The translations under genes were made by a program, and so were the position numbers. Source: Circinella minor (lineage: Eukaryota; Mucoromycota; Mucoromycetes; Mucorales; Lichtheimiaceae). Taken from it: a stretch of DNA of 64,000 nucleotides. Location of the stretch: the NCBI GenBank assembly GCA_016758965.1, contig JAEPRB010000127.1, positions 1 to 64,000 on the forward strand, written 5' to 3'. Shown piece by piece: positions 14,630 through 28,043 of this stretch. The notes below the pieces were generated by a model. The model was not told the DNA's origin, did not search any database, and worked only from the letters and a program-made list of their open reading frames with translations. Within the stretch, counting starts at the first letter, position 1; each line of letters starts with the position of its first letter.

Positions 14630-17600
14630 TTAAGCTGTAGTCACTTGAGGTTCACCTTGCAATCCTTTACGTACCGCTCCCACAGAATCCTAAATATATT
14701 TATTTATATAACGAAAAAAAATATTTAGTTCACCATCATCCCCATTTACGCCATTATTTTGATTTGCTATCTTAGTATCTAAATACAACAAAAAAAAAAA
14801 AGAACATACCACAATGACCGCATCTACACCATATTTCTTTTGTGCAACAGCATTCTCTACTTCATTATTAAGCACACCATAAGTAAAGAGTAACAGACCT
14901 GATTCCTTAATAATTGTCGTCATACGTGGTGCTTCCAAAATAGGTTCACTTGCTGTAACAATACCCAGTAAATCCGCTTGTTTAGCAAATCGAACGGCCC
15001 CTTGAATCGAATTACAACGGACATCCGCCATAGGTAATGTTCCAGCATCCGTCAAGAAGAACACTGGATAATTTGGCTGTTTCAAATTCAGAGCAACACA
15101 AATTTCTGGATGGAACGAAGAAAAGATAATACGACGATCGTCTTCTGCATTATCATAAACCACTTTCAAAATAGTATCGACGAAAATATTGATTTCTTGA
15201 AATTGATATAATTCGTCACTTTCAGCTTCATCAATCATTGGATATTTGACTTCAATATTACAACCAGCAGATTTGGGAATTTGTTTCAAAGCTTCGACTA
15301 ATGTGGTAAAAGGTGCTTGAATACTCTCGGGACCATTGCCTTTCAATTTGCCCAATTTGTTGGTGCGTGTCAATTCGAGTCGATTAGTTGCGATAGCACG
15401 ACCATACATAGTAGGACTACCAATAGCACTGAGGGAGTTGGATCGATTGAGTCGTTTGCTTGGTTTAGTTGAGTCTCCTCCTCCACCACCAACTCCTGTG
15501 TACGTATCAATGATGGGAGAATTATTATTAGAGCTACTGGTGTCGTTTTGTTGTACAATAGCTGAATCAGGTTGTACTTGATCAACTGTTGTACCATCAC
15601 TAACACCTGTATGATATTCTCTAATATGACCTGATGGTCGTAAGTTGAGAAATTGTTCGGATGTAATTGCATTGAGTGGAATATCAAAACCTGTTTCAGT
15701 CACGGTCCAATCATGATAGATAACTGGAACCAAATCCTTGGTAAGTTGAACATCTAATTTGTCATTTAAAAATATTTTAATCAGCTGATAGTCCTTATAT
15801 CGAAAAATAAAGAACAAAAGGAAAAATATCAATTTGACGTACCAAATTCGACATATTCAGCACCTAAAGAAGCTGCAGTAATAAATGAAAGCACGGTATT
15901 TTCACCCACTTGTAAACGTGCAGCTCGTTTATTCATACCGGATCCACGGTGACCAATAATCTAAAAGAAAAGTCATATTTTTGAAATTAAAAAAACATCT
16001 TCTAAAGAGAAATATTTGGTCTTCTCTTTCCTCTTCCTTTACTTCCCACTTTTTTTTTTACTTTTTTTCAAATGTAAGTAGTTTATACCTTTGTATCCAA
16101 AGACTTGTAATACATGTATCGATCTCCGACAGTCATCTTTGGATGTGTAAATGGTGTCACCACAAAATATTCAAATCCAAGTGATCCAATACAGTCCAAT
16201 GTTGTTGCTTTTACCAAAGGTACAATATGTTGTCCACGAAGAGATGAATTACCAGCAGCATTTCCCTTGAACCCCTTGGATTTAGTATAAATAAGATCCG
16301 TATCAAATGTAGCTGTACCTCTTGCAATAATTTTATCTGACTGATGCAATCCAAACGTTTCCAACAAATCAAATCGTAAAATAACATCTTCAGGTTTGGT
16401 AGCAAAAAGTACCAAAGGTTCTGGATGTAATAATGATTGTTGGTTATTAGGTGGTAAATCCAAGATAGGCAATTCTCCAGTAGCATTGACAGCAGAAATG
16501 GCAATAGAAAGACGTTGTTCATCCAGTTTGGAATCATCAATTTTCAAGAATCGTTGAGAAAGTGGATTACGGACATCATTGGATCCAAGCTTGACAATAA
16601 TCATACATTGATCAGTTAAATATTTGTGACCATATAAACGACCTGCTCGATTACGAGCTTTCGTCGGAGGACTTTGGCTACCAGCACTGGGACCCTGAGT
16701 ACTATTACCACCATTAATAGCCGGTCGAGGGAACTTGTAGTTTGTTAAGTCCACCTCCGGCTTTGTAATTCGTCCAATGTCAGGATGACCACGGAAAACA
16801 GCATGCTCATAAGCTTTCCATCCATCATTATCTTTACAAGTTTTATCTGCTTTTGCCTCCAAGAGCAATTCGGCAATATCTTGACATCCTTCTATTGCTG
16901 TAAATAAGGTATTAATAAAATAGTATTATTATAATTGAGGAAACGTTTATAAATATTCTTTCATATCTTAAGATAATAATGGGATAGTGAATAAAAATAT
17001 ATATTATATTTACCAGCAATGATTAAAGGAGTCCAAGCATTAATTTTTTCAGGAAGGTTTACGTTGGCGTGACCTCGAGTAATAAGTGCTCTTACACCTT
17101 CAGTAAAATGAGTTCGAACAGCAATATGAAGTGCCGTTTCACCATCTTCATCTGCGAGGTCCACTTTGGCACCATTATCAATAAGTAAATTTAAAAGCTC
17201 CAAATTGGATTGGGCACATGCCATAGCAACAGCTGAAGGATGATGTGATAATCGAGCGAACTCGGGAATTGAATCATTGTTATTTGTAACACCATTTCCA
17301 TTTCGTTGTGAGGCAGCTAAATAAATATAAGAATTAGTGTATTATATTAGCCAATCAATAATTATAAATTCATCACGCAAACACATATACAATTTTTTAT
17401 AAAATAGTTAGAAAAAATTTGAGAAAGAAAGAAAAAAAAATATTTTTTTTCAACTGTGGATCCATCTATTTACCTGCAATAACATTATCAATATCCTTGA
17501 TATGACCACATTCAATCAATACACTTAATGTTTGAAAATTGCCATGAAGAATTGACAAGAACAAAGGTGTATGTCCTTCCCGATCTTGCCAAGCAGGATC

Positions 17601-19362
17601 CGTAAAACCTTCTTGCCCATAATAACCATATCGAATGGCATGGTTCATAAGCATTCGAACCGTTTCTGACTGACCAAATTCACTCGCATAATGTAAAGGT
17701 CTACGCCCAGCAAAATCTTTTTGTACTGGAAGTTCGGGTAACCATTTTAATAGAGCTTCCAATACTTTAGATGATTTTTGTTCAGGCCTTGCTTCACCAA
17801 CTAGAATACATAATTTGTGTAATATATTCCGTTCATTAATATCATGATGTTCCATAGGGTTCACACCATTTTCAATTAAATATTCAATACAACGTAAAGA
17901 ATTCCGTTGGACAGCCAATTCTAAAAGTGTATATCGAGCCTATCATTTTATATGAATATGTTGTGAGTGAGAAAATTAGTTTTCCCAATTTAGTTTAGTC
18001 TATCTTTCTTAACTCCCTAAACATTATCCTGTCATTTGAAAAAAAAAAAAGGTGCTCTTACCTGATCTGCATCTGACTTTGATTTGACAGTTGTTAATGT
18101 ATTTGAAGTAATTAATAATTTTTCCAATTTTGTTGAATCATCTTGGTCAATAGCTAAAGTACATTGTTCCATTTCATCATCAGTTAATAAATGATTATGA
18201 CGACGAACAGTAGATGGCATTGGTAATTTGACAGATACAGAAGCAGGATGTTTCATTGTCGATACACGAATTAATGACCGATCATCAGCTACAGCCAAAG
18301 TAGAAATCCAATGATTTAACTTATCAATCTCCGTACGAATATGTTCATGCGAAGCAAATGGTAAGATAGCAACCTAAAAAAATTCAATATAATATGTTAT
18401 GAGAGAGTGTGTGTATGATAACGTATCATTATTGGCTTATATTTAAAAAATTAATTTTCTTTTGTTCTTTTTCTCTCCACCCCCCCCCAAAAAAAAAGGA
18501 AAATTATTTTTTTATTTACCTTTGTTTGATAATAGATATTCTGAGTATCAAGACCAAGTCTTTTATCCAATCTAAGAAATAATATCCAAAGAATGTCAAC
18601 ACGTGCGCTTGTATAATTATCAAGAACAAAAAAAAAAAAAAACGACGAAGACAAAGACGAAAAAATAAATAAGACAAACTTTTTTAAAATCTTTTTAAAT
18701 CCTTTAGTATTTAATTCGGCAAACCACATAATTTTACTCATTTGTGCACGTGTTTCTTGTAATGCACTAACAAGCTCTTCTTGAATATCTGGTAGACTTG
18801 AAATTGTTGAAGAATCATTACCATTTAATGTACCTTCTCCATCACTACTAAGATCATCATTATTATTATTAGTAGTAGTAGATGAAGACTGAGAATTAGT
18901 TGGATAATATTGATGATATTTTTCTGATAATATCCATAATCGTCGATCAAGTTGTGATTGTTTATATGTATAAAATGTATCCACTTTTTCTAATTCTCTA
19001 TCCAATTGAAAGAAGATAGCTTGTTATAAAGAATCCAAATAAAGCAAACCAAAAGAAGGAGGAAATGCGTGCGCCGTAATTATTAAGTAACAGACAACGA
19101 CCGGTGAATGATAATAATTATATATAACACAAGAGAGAATAAGAAAGGTAGAGGGGAGAGGAACGTGTGAGACGATTCAAACTTTTTTTTTCTTCTTCTT
19201 GTGTCCCATTGCCCATTACATCGCATTACCAGTCGTGTCCTCTTCCAAAGGCGGGGAATTGCGTGCTGCTTCCTTGATTGCTTTCTTGAGTGATTTGTAA
19301 TTCAAATAGTTTTTAGACCACTCAGGAATCTGGTTACGAAGTAATGTTTTACCAAACTTCAT
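14630..19362 (-). CDS. GDE1: SPX-ankyrin-GDPD glycerophosphodiesterase
   Basis: Predicted glycerophosphocholine phosphodiesterase of the Gde1/Pho81 architecture, hydrolysing glycerophosphodiesters in the cytosol; SPX domains sense inositol pyrophosphates and so phosphate status. Ten exons (19362-19230, 19019-18680, 18571-18520, 18373-18062, 17939-17474, 17316-17014, 16897-16089, 15960-15843, 15753-14810, 14689-14630) give 1178 residues. SPX spans about 1-205, starting MKFGKTLLRNQIPEW and including KGFKKILKK then LDKRLG. Ankyrin repeats cover about 280-555, followed by a beta-rich linker. The GDPD barrel starts with GHRGSG (808-813) and has EFDVQLTKD and YHDW, so the catalytic His, Glu and Asp motifs are present. 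Intron 2 (18572-18679) is 108 nt with no stop in frame, so retention would insert 36 residues in SPX. Catalytic motifs favour an active Gde1 over a Pho81-like regulator. Confidence 0.93.
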
Positions 19363-22300
19363 GACTATTCAATAACAAAGAAAAGAGAGAAAAAAAGTAC
19401 AAAGGGAAAAAAAAAAGAGAGAAGAAAGAAAGAGAAGTTATGCTAAAAAAATTCCCAATTCCAATTCCGCTTTTATGCTTTTTTTTAATAACAACTAGTC
19501 ATCGTTATTTATTTTTTTGGGGGGGAGAGTTATGAGGACGGGGATGTAAAAAAAAAAAAAATAGAAGAGAGAGAGAAGAATTGGGGTGAGATTAGTGTGT
19601 GTATGTTTTTTTAGGAGGAATTTTTAACATGTATTTTTAAAACGTAATACGTAGTATAATCCGTGTTTCGTCTGTTTATAACTTGATAAAAAAAAATGGA
19701 ATACGTAACATTTATACTTTAACCAATTATTATTATAGACTAGTTCGGATTTACTTATTATTGGGTACCTGAAAAGTTCACGTTGAAGTAGTTATTGGGG
19801 TGTTTGGTCATTTTAATTTCACTTAGCACTAACTTCTTTTTTTGACACATAAAATTTATTTATCTTGTGATCATACATATGTCCAATTTTTTTTTATTGT
19901 TGATCTTATATGATCTTATATAAAATATATCATTCTTAACTACTAATAACAGTAAAGAAAAGATCAACTGATACCACAACACTATGTATAATTTATTAAT
20001 TTAACTGCGGATAGATTCAATTGTTGTTTACGTGATCTTATGAGTCTCAGTATGATTTTGACACGGTTATTCTCTGACTCATAAATACAACCCTTATTCT
20101 ACATACATTGCATCATTAACCATTCTTAGTATACAATATTTAAAAAAGGAACGGGTAAGTGGAGTAAAAAGCCGAATAGACAAATATGGTATATATTCAA
20201 GCCTTTGACGTGTTTGTTAATATGTTACTTATTGGTGTCACTTTATATTTTATGATAAGTGACATTATTAGGTAATACGTAGCTAAGCCAAAGAAAAAAA
20301 AATAAAACATAAGAAATATATATCGTATACTTTTTATCATTCTTATTAAGTTCTATAGAAAAACATGTGAATTACATGTGAGTCAATATTAATATCCTAA
20401 ATAATAATTTTTTTTTCATAGCTGGAAAAATGGATGAAAGTATTCTTTTACTTACATATTTGGCAAAAAAAAATAAAGTTTTAAGATTTCCGCAAGCACG
20501 GGAAACCATTCATTCACGCGCTTAAAATTCAAGGCTTTTTTTTTCACATACATATACATCTATTTATTTCTTATATACAATGATAATAAGGATACTGATT
20601 ACACTACTAGAAACAATTTCAATTTCGATAAGAAGACAAGAACCCCCCCCCCAAATATTGGTTGGTATGATTAGGCGTTTGTTGTGTCACAATCAGTAAC
20701 TAAGTTGAAATTATGTGTAATATATTATGGTGATTTGATAAAATAATAGCTTTAATATAAAAATAACGCTTGTATTTTTTATTTATTTTCGTTTCATCTT
20801 ATTTTCTTTTTGTTAATTAAAAAAAAAAAAAAGAAAATGTAAATAAATAAAGGACCAGGAGTTTTTTTGTATCAGTATGATATCGTTTTGACATTTGTAA
20901 GAGCCAATGATAATAAAATCAAAACTAAAAATATGATTTAAGCATGATACTTTTTTCAGCTTTTCAAAAGTAATACTAAATAAATAAGTGGCTTTTAACT
21001 TATGCACTTATTTCGTCGCGCGCATAATAGATTATGTGAATGATTAAACTTAATATGGGAATTGTCAACAAAAATAAAATAGACAACGATGATAGGCTCA
21101 CGAAACGACACATGGTTTTGTTCATTTTTGGCATAGAGCAATATAGATTCATTTTGATAAAGTTGTGTTGATTGACGAAAATGCATGTTGTAATAATAAG
21201 ATTATGACCTAGCTACCAATGTATAAGAGTAGTAATTATAGCTATATTGCACAGACCAACAATATTAAAGTTAATCCTTAATGTTGTATATGATAATCGT
21301 CATTTGAAATATTCCAATTATAAACGTTAGACTGATTTGTTGTGAGTATTGTCCTCTATATATTGAGAGAAAAAGGAGTCAGCACATTCCCCAACAGACT
21401 TATATTGAAGAAAGCTATTTTTTCAATTTTTTTTTTATTTACGTACACTAATATAATAGAAATAAAATAGATAATTTCTTCTGTTACTGTTGCTAAATAG
21501 TAGTAATGGGATCATGCTAATACATACATAGAGTAAGAACGAGTAAATAATGTTTTTTTGTGCTTTTTCCTAGTGATCGCGAGAAGAAATAAAATTGACA
21601 AAGTGCTTAGTGCATTAGTGTTTTGGCAACAAGTATTAGTTTCATATTTTGTTATGTATGACATTCATATAATACTTACGTATCTATACGATTCTTACAA
21701 AACTATTGACTACAGCATGACAGGAATACCTTAGCTATCCTCAGGTGGATTAATTTTACAATATTAGTACATGATTTGTCTTTTATGTGCTTGGTTAGAT
21801 GAAAGTTTTCAATGTTAAATTTTTATTATTGACAACTGCAGTCAACTGGTGTACTGTATTGCTGTCTTACAACATATAAATACATGCGATTTCATATAAA
21901 TCAAGATTACAAGCTCAACAACGTAGCACAGTTTCAAAACCTACGACAATAAAAACAGTGCTATGAACGCAGATCCAGAAACAGTTGTGCTTGATCAACT
22001 TATATGTCACACACATATTACAACCCTGTTACAAAATAATAATATCGAGCATCACTAAATAAAAAAAAAAGTAATCAGATAGCTACATAGTGTATAAAGC
22101 CAACATTATCGTATTAATTAACTAATAATTCGATCGTTGGTATGTATAAGAAAAGTTGCAATAAAGTACATTTCATTTCAATTTTTTCATTGTGGATAAA
22201 TAACCCTCATCATTACACGTCCATTCAAACTCATTATGATAATTAACATAGTTTGTGTACAGCACTATCATGATTTATACCCGAGTGTTGGCTAAGGATT

Positions 22301-24796
22301 TTTTATCCATACCACTTGTTTCATTGTTATTTCTATAAGCTATTCCTGAATCTGTATCCATTAGTAGTTCTCATCTTTTATTCTTACTGGCAACTTTCAT
22401 ATCTTGGACATCGTTCTTATTAACTGCTTAATATAATTTAGTAGTTGACAGCGTGAAAATCAAGTCAACGCTATGCAGTGACATTACACAACAAAATGGT
22501 TGTTGTAGAATAGTATATTATGTTATTTACCTGAAAAATTGAAGACATATTTATCGAAGACATATCTGGCTTACTATTCCTTGTGTGAATATTGAATATA
22601 AGAAATTGATGGATCGAACCTTATTTATTCATTGCTGTTCAATTGCGATCCCCTTGAGCCAAACCAATGAATATATTCCCATCTGAATCAGCGTTTTCGC
22701 ATTCATACTAGTGTTGTTGTCATGACATCATTCTTAGTCGAGGATTCACTACCTTTTAGAATTATTAGTATTTTTTTTTGTGAATATGTAGCTGTTGTAA
22801 TTGTTTGGTTAACATAGTGTTACACTTTATATCCCCCTTTATAACTTTTTTTTTATGTTACTTTTTCCATGCAACGTACATTTGACTATGATAAAGTTTG
22901 CCTAATGGTAATATCAAAAATGGTTTCAAGTTTAGCAAATACAGTTTTTCTGGTTTTCTTGAGATCAAACTATGATCAGTCATAGCATGATACCTGTTTC
23001 CATTCTTTAGGGTATTACTAATTATAGCTTTTTGTTTTTTTTGTCCTACGTAGTCAATTAACTTGCGTTGAATTTTTTTTTTTTTGGGATTATCGATCCC
23101 ATGTTTACAGATCTACACCCCTTGCCTATTTGTGAATTAGTGTATACGTATTATATGAGTTAATAATATCAGTAAAAAAACAGTTGTTTTCATGATATTG
23201 TATAACTTCATTAAGGAATAAAGATAAAAGTATGTTTACTGCTTTTTTTAGATTATCAGCAATACCTCTATGTATACACTAAGCCGATTATTCATTAAAT
23301 CGATTACTTTATAAAAAAAATCAAGATGACTAATTCAGCAAGCAGGTATTGTATATCATTGAAGCCTAGTACTGGCATTCTATGATGACAATGGCCCAAT
23401 TTGGGGAAATACAGCCCATTTCATAAATTTATAACTCGCCTTTAATTTGGAAAGACAAATCGAAGGCTACAAAAGGACCGCCACGCTCAGGGTAGCTGAT
23501 CATTAAATTGAGAGGACAAAAATATTTTCGGGCCAACACTGGTAATAAAACTTGGATTGCTAAATCTATAAAATGCTTGGCACAAAGTAAAAATTTCAGC
23601 CGCTCAAGTTGAAAAAAAAGAGTACTTTCCACTACGGCATAAAAAGTTTGTTAAAAAAAAAAGAAAACCGGGTTGTCTTAAAAAAAAAAACAAAGAAAAA
23701 ATCATGTATTTTTTTTTCTTAGAATCAAATGAGAGCTGAGCAACACTTTCATGCATTTTTTAGCCTCAAACTTTACATATTGGGGGGCGCTGTCAAAAAT
23801 AATTATTCAAAATGGATTGCTTCTCCTCCCTCCCCCCACATAATTAATTCACATTTAAAGACTTTAATTTATTGTTTCACCAAAGTCTCACATTGTAACA
23901 CTGGTCCTTGGCTAAAAGATATATTTAGAGTTAATTCTTTTTTTTTGGCCTTTTTGTCGTCAAGAAGTTCACCATCACTTTACGTTCCAACATAAAAATA
24001 ATCAAAAAAAAAATGGGAGCTAATTCCATTATTGTTCATCTCCCCCCCTTTTTTTTTCTTTACTATCATTCACACTTAATATCTTTCGGAAAGCCTCCTG
24101 CATTTTGTTTTTTTTTTATATTTTTTTGTTAAAAGTTATATTAGAAGTAAAAAAGAACTATGTAATAATGGTTGATAATATTAATAGGTTTATATTTTTG
24201 GAACTTTGAATATCCATAGCAACGAAAAAGAGAAAGACTAAGCTAAGTCCTACTAACTGACAACGATCCCTGTAGTTAAGTTACTTGGCAGATTTTTTCT
24301 TTTCCCGATGGTCAAAACTTTTTTTATGTATAATGCGGGTAGCAATTAATCGAATTCTCCGAAAAATAATAATAATTTCTGTTCTCGATTGCATGGATCT
24401 ACCTTTTTTTTTTTCGCTGTTGTCATAGAATATTTTAACTATGTTGCTTATAAAAAAGAGTATATAGAAAATCGAATCAAATTAATAATAATGTTAATAT
24501 GATAATTAAATACTTATATAGTAGGCTATTATAATAATAAAAAGAGAACTTTCTTTCATTAACAAAAACTGGTTATATTGCCACGTCATTACCATGTCAA
24601 GTAAGGGATCTTTTTTTTATTTTTTTGGGCAAAAAGAGATTCGAACTCCACGTAGCGGCGAACCTGAATTTTGCTGCAAGAGCCACTCAAGAAAAAAAAA
24701 AAGAAAAGAAAAAAAGTGCTTCCCAGTTTTTTTTTTTTCTTTCTTCTTTTTTTTCCATCTTTCAAACTTTTTTATTTTATCTTTCATCCTTTCATC
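19363..24796. other. Gene-poor intergenic stretch (5.4 kb)
   Basis: Longest stretch without a supported gene. It is AT-rich with many homopolymers, including C runs near 20643. A 10-bp direct repeat TGATCTTATA is duplicated in tandem at 19901-19920. Short open frames at 23429-23632 (-) and 23729-23995 (+) have no recognisable domain. A tRNA-like fragment lies near 24636-24700. No intact transposon was seen. Confidence 0.5.
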
Positions 24797-26312
24797 ATGC
24801 TTATTAAAGAATATAGAGTTGTCAATAACTGTACAGAATCCGAATATAAAATCGGTAAAGTATTTAATATGGTTTTTTCTTTTTAAATCGTAGTTTATTA
24901 CTAGTTCACCCCCCGATGAACTGTCAGATGGGGATTTGTGGAATAAAGAAAAAAAAATAGGGGTTGTCAAGATGTGTTCAATTTTCGATTAATGAAATGC
25001 TTTATCTTGTTATCTAATCTATTTTGTCTTTTTTTTTTCTGTTACTTATATAAAATAATAATAGGTCAGTTATATGCTACTGCTATGGCATCGAAAGAAC
25101 AAACTGGTGGTGGTGAAGGTGTAGAAGTATTGAAAAACGAACCTTATGAAAAGGAGAATGGTGAAAAGGGGCAATACACATACAAGATCTTTCGTTTAGC
25201 ATCGCGTGTACCCAGTTTTGTACGCGCTATTGCACCTGCTGGTGCTCTTGATCTCTATGAAGAGGTACGCATATTATTTTGTTTGAACGACTGTTTGGTT
25301 GTTGTTATGAAACACTTTACTTATTTTTGTTACATTTTTAATTCAGGCTTGGAACGCTTATCCTTACTGTAAAACAGGTAAACTGAAATAATCATAAAAA
25401 AAGATATTAAGGGGATGAGTAAAAGATATTATCTATAAATGAAAAAAGATAATGGAGAAAAAGGAGACCTCTTTTTTTTTTTTGTTTATTTTCTAAACAA
25501 GTGATTTCTTACCATCAATCATTCTTCTTTCTTAAAATAACCCTGATTACTTAATGTTTTGATTTGGTAGTATTAAAGGTAAGGGTTATATTGATAATTT
25601 ATTTTGACTATTTATATCAAAGGAAATACATGATAATATTTTACTGACAATATAATATTTTTGAATTTTATAGAACGGTTATATGAAGGATAACTTCTCC
25701 ATTGTGTACGAAACATTACATGTCAACAATTCTCGTGGTGAACTCGATAATGCTCTTAAGATTTCAGATTCTGATCTCAAGAAGCGTGAAGTTGTTATGA
25801 TTGACGTTGCAAACGATAAGATCGATCCCAAGGATTATAAACCTCATGAAGACCCCAAGTTAATGCATTCGGTTAAGACGGGCCGTGGTCCACTGACCGA
25901 CAAGGACTGGATCAAGAACTGTGAACCAGTAATGACCTGTTATAAACTCGTATATATTGAGTTCAAATGGTTTGGTCTTCAGACCAAGGTCGAGTCTTTC
26001 CTTGCCAAGACCATTCATAACTTATTTATCAAGTTCCATAGGTAACAAAAAGACTACTTTAAAGAAATATGAAATAGGAGAAGAAAAATCATTGAAATCA
26101 AAGCGTTCTTTTACTAACAAACTGAATAATTATAAACTAGACAATTGTTCTGCTGGATGGATCAATGGTATGGTATGTCAATCGATGATATCCGTGCATT
26201 GGAAGAACAAATTAAAAAGGATTTGGATGTGAAGAGAAATGAGGGTCCACCAATTGATGCCGATTCGGCCAGTGTCGCCGGAAACAGTGTCAAGACCAGT
26301 GAAGGAAAATAA
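24797..26312 (+). CDS. Class I phosphatidylinositol transfer protein (START-like)
   Basis: Binds and exchanges phosphatidylinositol and phosphatidylcholine between membranes; closest known relatives are animal PITPNA/PITPNB, not Sec14. Six exons: 24797-24854, 25065-25264, 25347-25377, an 8-nt microexon 25571-25578, 25674-26041 and 26141-26312, giving 278 residues. It opens with [23 protein letters not shown] and runs through [19 protein letters not shown] and FHRQLFCW, all family landmarks. The microexon supplies the VLK of CKTVLKNGYMK, which aligns with the animal CRTVITNEYMK region, and is needed to keep phase. The C-terminus is short and polar. Class I PITPs are typical of animals and some early-diverging fungi (family knowledge), consistent with the organism call. 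Confidence 0.95.
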
Positions 26313-28043
26313 ATAAAAAGAAATACAACTCCCTTCTCCTTCGCGTGATCAATAACACAGCACCCGCATATTATATACAACAATAACAACAGCAATAACA
26401 AACAATCCCCTTCGTCGCCCAATTCATTTTTTTTACATATACGAAAACCCTTTTCCCATCTGACCTTCGATCACCCCTCCCCTTCGATCTTTTGCTCAAC
26501 TACCCCTTTTTTTTTCGTTTCTTTTCATCACATAATCATTCTCGCCCTCCCCTTTTTATTTTAAAGTTTTCTTCTGTGTGCACGTTCTCTTGTTTGTCCA
26601 CTTTTTTTTTTTACCTTTTCTTTTTTATATTTTGCATTCATATACAAACACTGTTCTTCTTTTCATTGTTGAAAAAGAAAAAGCATTTTCTTTTTTTTTT
26701 CTTAGATAGGTCATAACTTTTGGGTACAGATTAAAGTTTATTATTTTGTTTTTTTTTTTCAATGAAAATGCACATACATTATAAGCATTTGATCTTTTGA
26801 TCTTTTGATCGAGTTCTTCCTTTTTTATACTTTTTTTTTTTTGCTGTTGTTTATTATTTGTGCAACAGCTTTTAAAAATGTGTTGTACAAAATATCTATG
26901 TTGAGTATTATTATTAAATAGCTTGAAGGAAGAAAAATATTTCATTATATAACAAAAGGTAACATTATAACACTATAGAGAAAGACTACGCCCATGAACA
27001 ACAAAATAAACATACAGTAATAGACTACGTAGGGATTCCATTTGTTAGTAGGTGTCGAATAAAGGATATATAATAAATGTTTGTAAAATTATTAATATTT
27101 ACTCTGGTAGTAACGAATCATCCTATGGTAAAGAAATTTCAAATAAACTAGTTACCGTATTTCGAAAAACTTAGTATCTATTATTTTAGCTATGATACAA
27201 TGTGATACAGTAATAAATTATAATCGCAAGGATCGGGTTTAGAAGAAATGTTTATTATTTATTAGCTTTTAAAGTGGTTCCTACAATTGGTATCTCTACG
27301 TTTCTGAATGAGTTTTATTCACAGTACTGGGGTAAGATAACAGCTTAAAATATGCAGATGGAATTATTCAATTAAAAACTTTGGTGCTTTAATAACCAAT
27401 AATAGTGTAAATATATATATCGAGAATTTTATTCTATTACGTAATACACAGCTTTACCATACATCTTTGGGTTATAATATTTTTTTCCCATTCATTCTTT
27501 ATCTTTAATATTTCTTACTAGTTTTTTTTTTCCAAAGTCACTACTACAATGTATTCTATTCTTCATGCCGTGTACTCATTATTGATTAACAGACACAAAG
27601 TGAAAAATTGTAGCATATAGTGTTTTGCGTTTGAGAATACTGTATACGTAACTTTATTCTTAAGAGAGCTTCAATGTAGTAATAAGTTCAATGTAATATA
27701 ATATAATAAATACCCATGATAATAGTATTATATCTGTGCACTGTCAAAAAGGTTTATTCTATATAGTCTGTGTGAATCAATGCAGTTAAAAGAACGAGTT
27801 ATAAAACGTTATTAAAACATGTCCATATAAAAAAAAAAACGCCATTATCCCAAAATTTACACTCTTGAAACAACATCAATGTTGATGTAGTTTAAAAAAA
27901 AAAGGCCTAATTATTTTTATTCATGTGTCCACAGGCTACATTTTCAAACACAGCAAAAAGAAGCTGTTATAAAACAGACACCATTTTGTTTTTGTTTGTG
28001 CGTGAAACCATATTATTATATAAAAAACTATACAGACTCCCAT
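26313..28043. other. Intergenic, PITP to metaxin-like gene
   Basis: No gene supported. The first 600 bases are pyrimidine-rich, probably 3' UTR. A period-8 tandem repeat of TTGATCTT (almost three copies) lies near 26789-26810. Confidence 0.55.

Noticed and set aside
18452..18700. Unspliced hydrophobic reading frame between the two SPX exons
   Set aside because: It interrupts the conserved KKILKK-LDKRLG core; a phase-correct GT-AG intron removes it. Kept only as a retention possibility.
22600..22670. tRNA on the minus strand from A-box (TGGCTCAAGGGG) and B-box (GGTTCGATCC) matches
   Set aside because: T-stem pairs at only three of five positions and no acceptor stem can be formed; probably chance.
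23429..23995. Two small frames (67 and 88 codons) in the gene-poor stretch
   Set aside because: No domain, no exon partner and composition like the surrounding AT-rich DNA.
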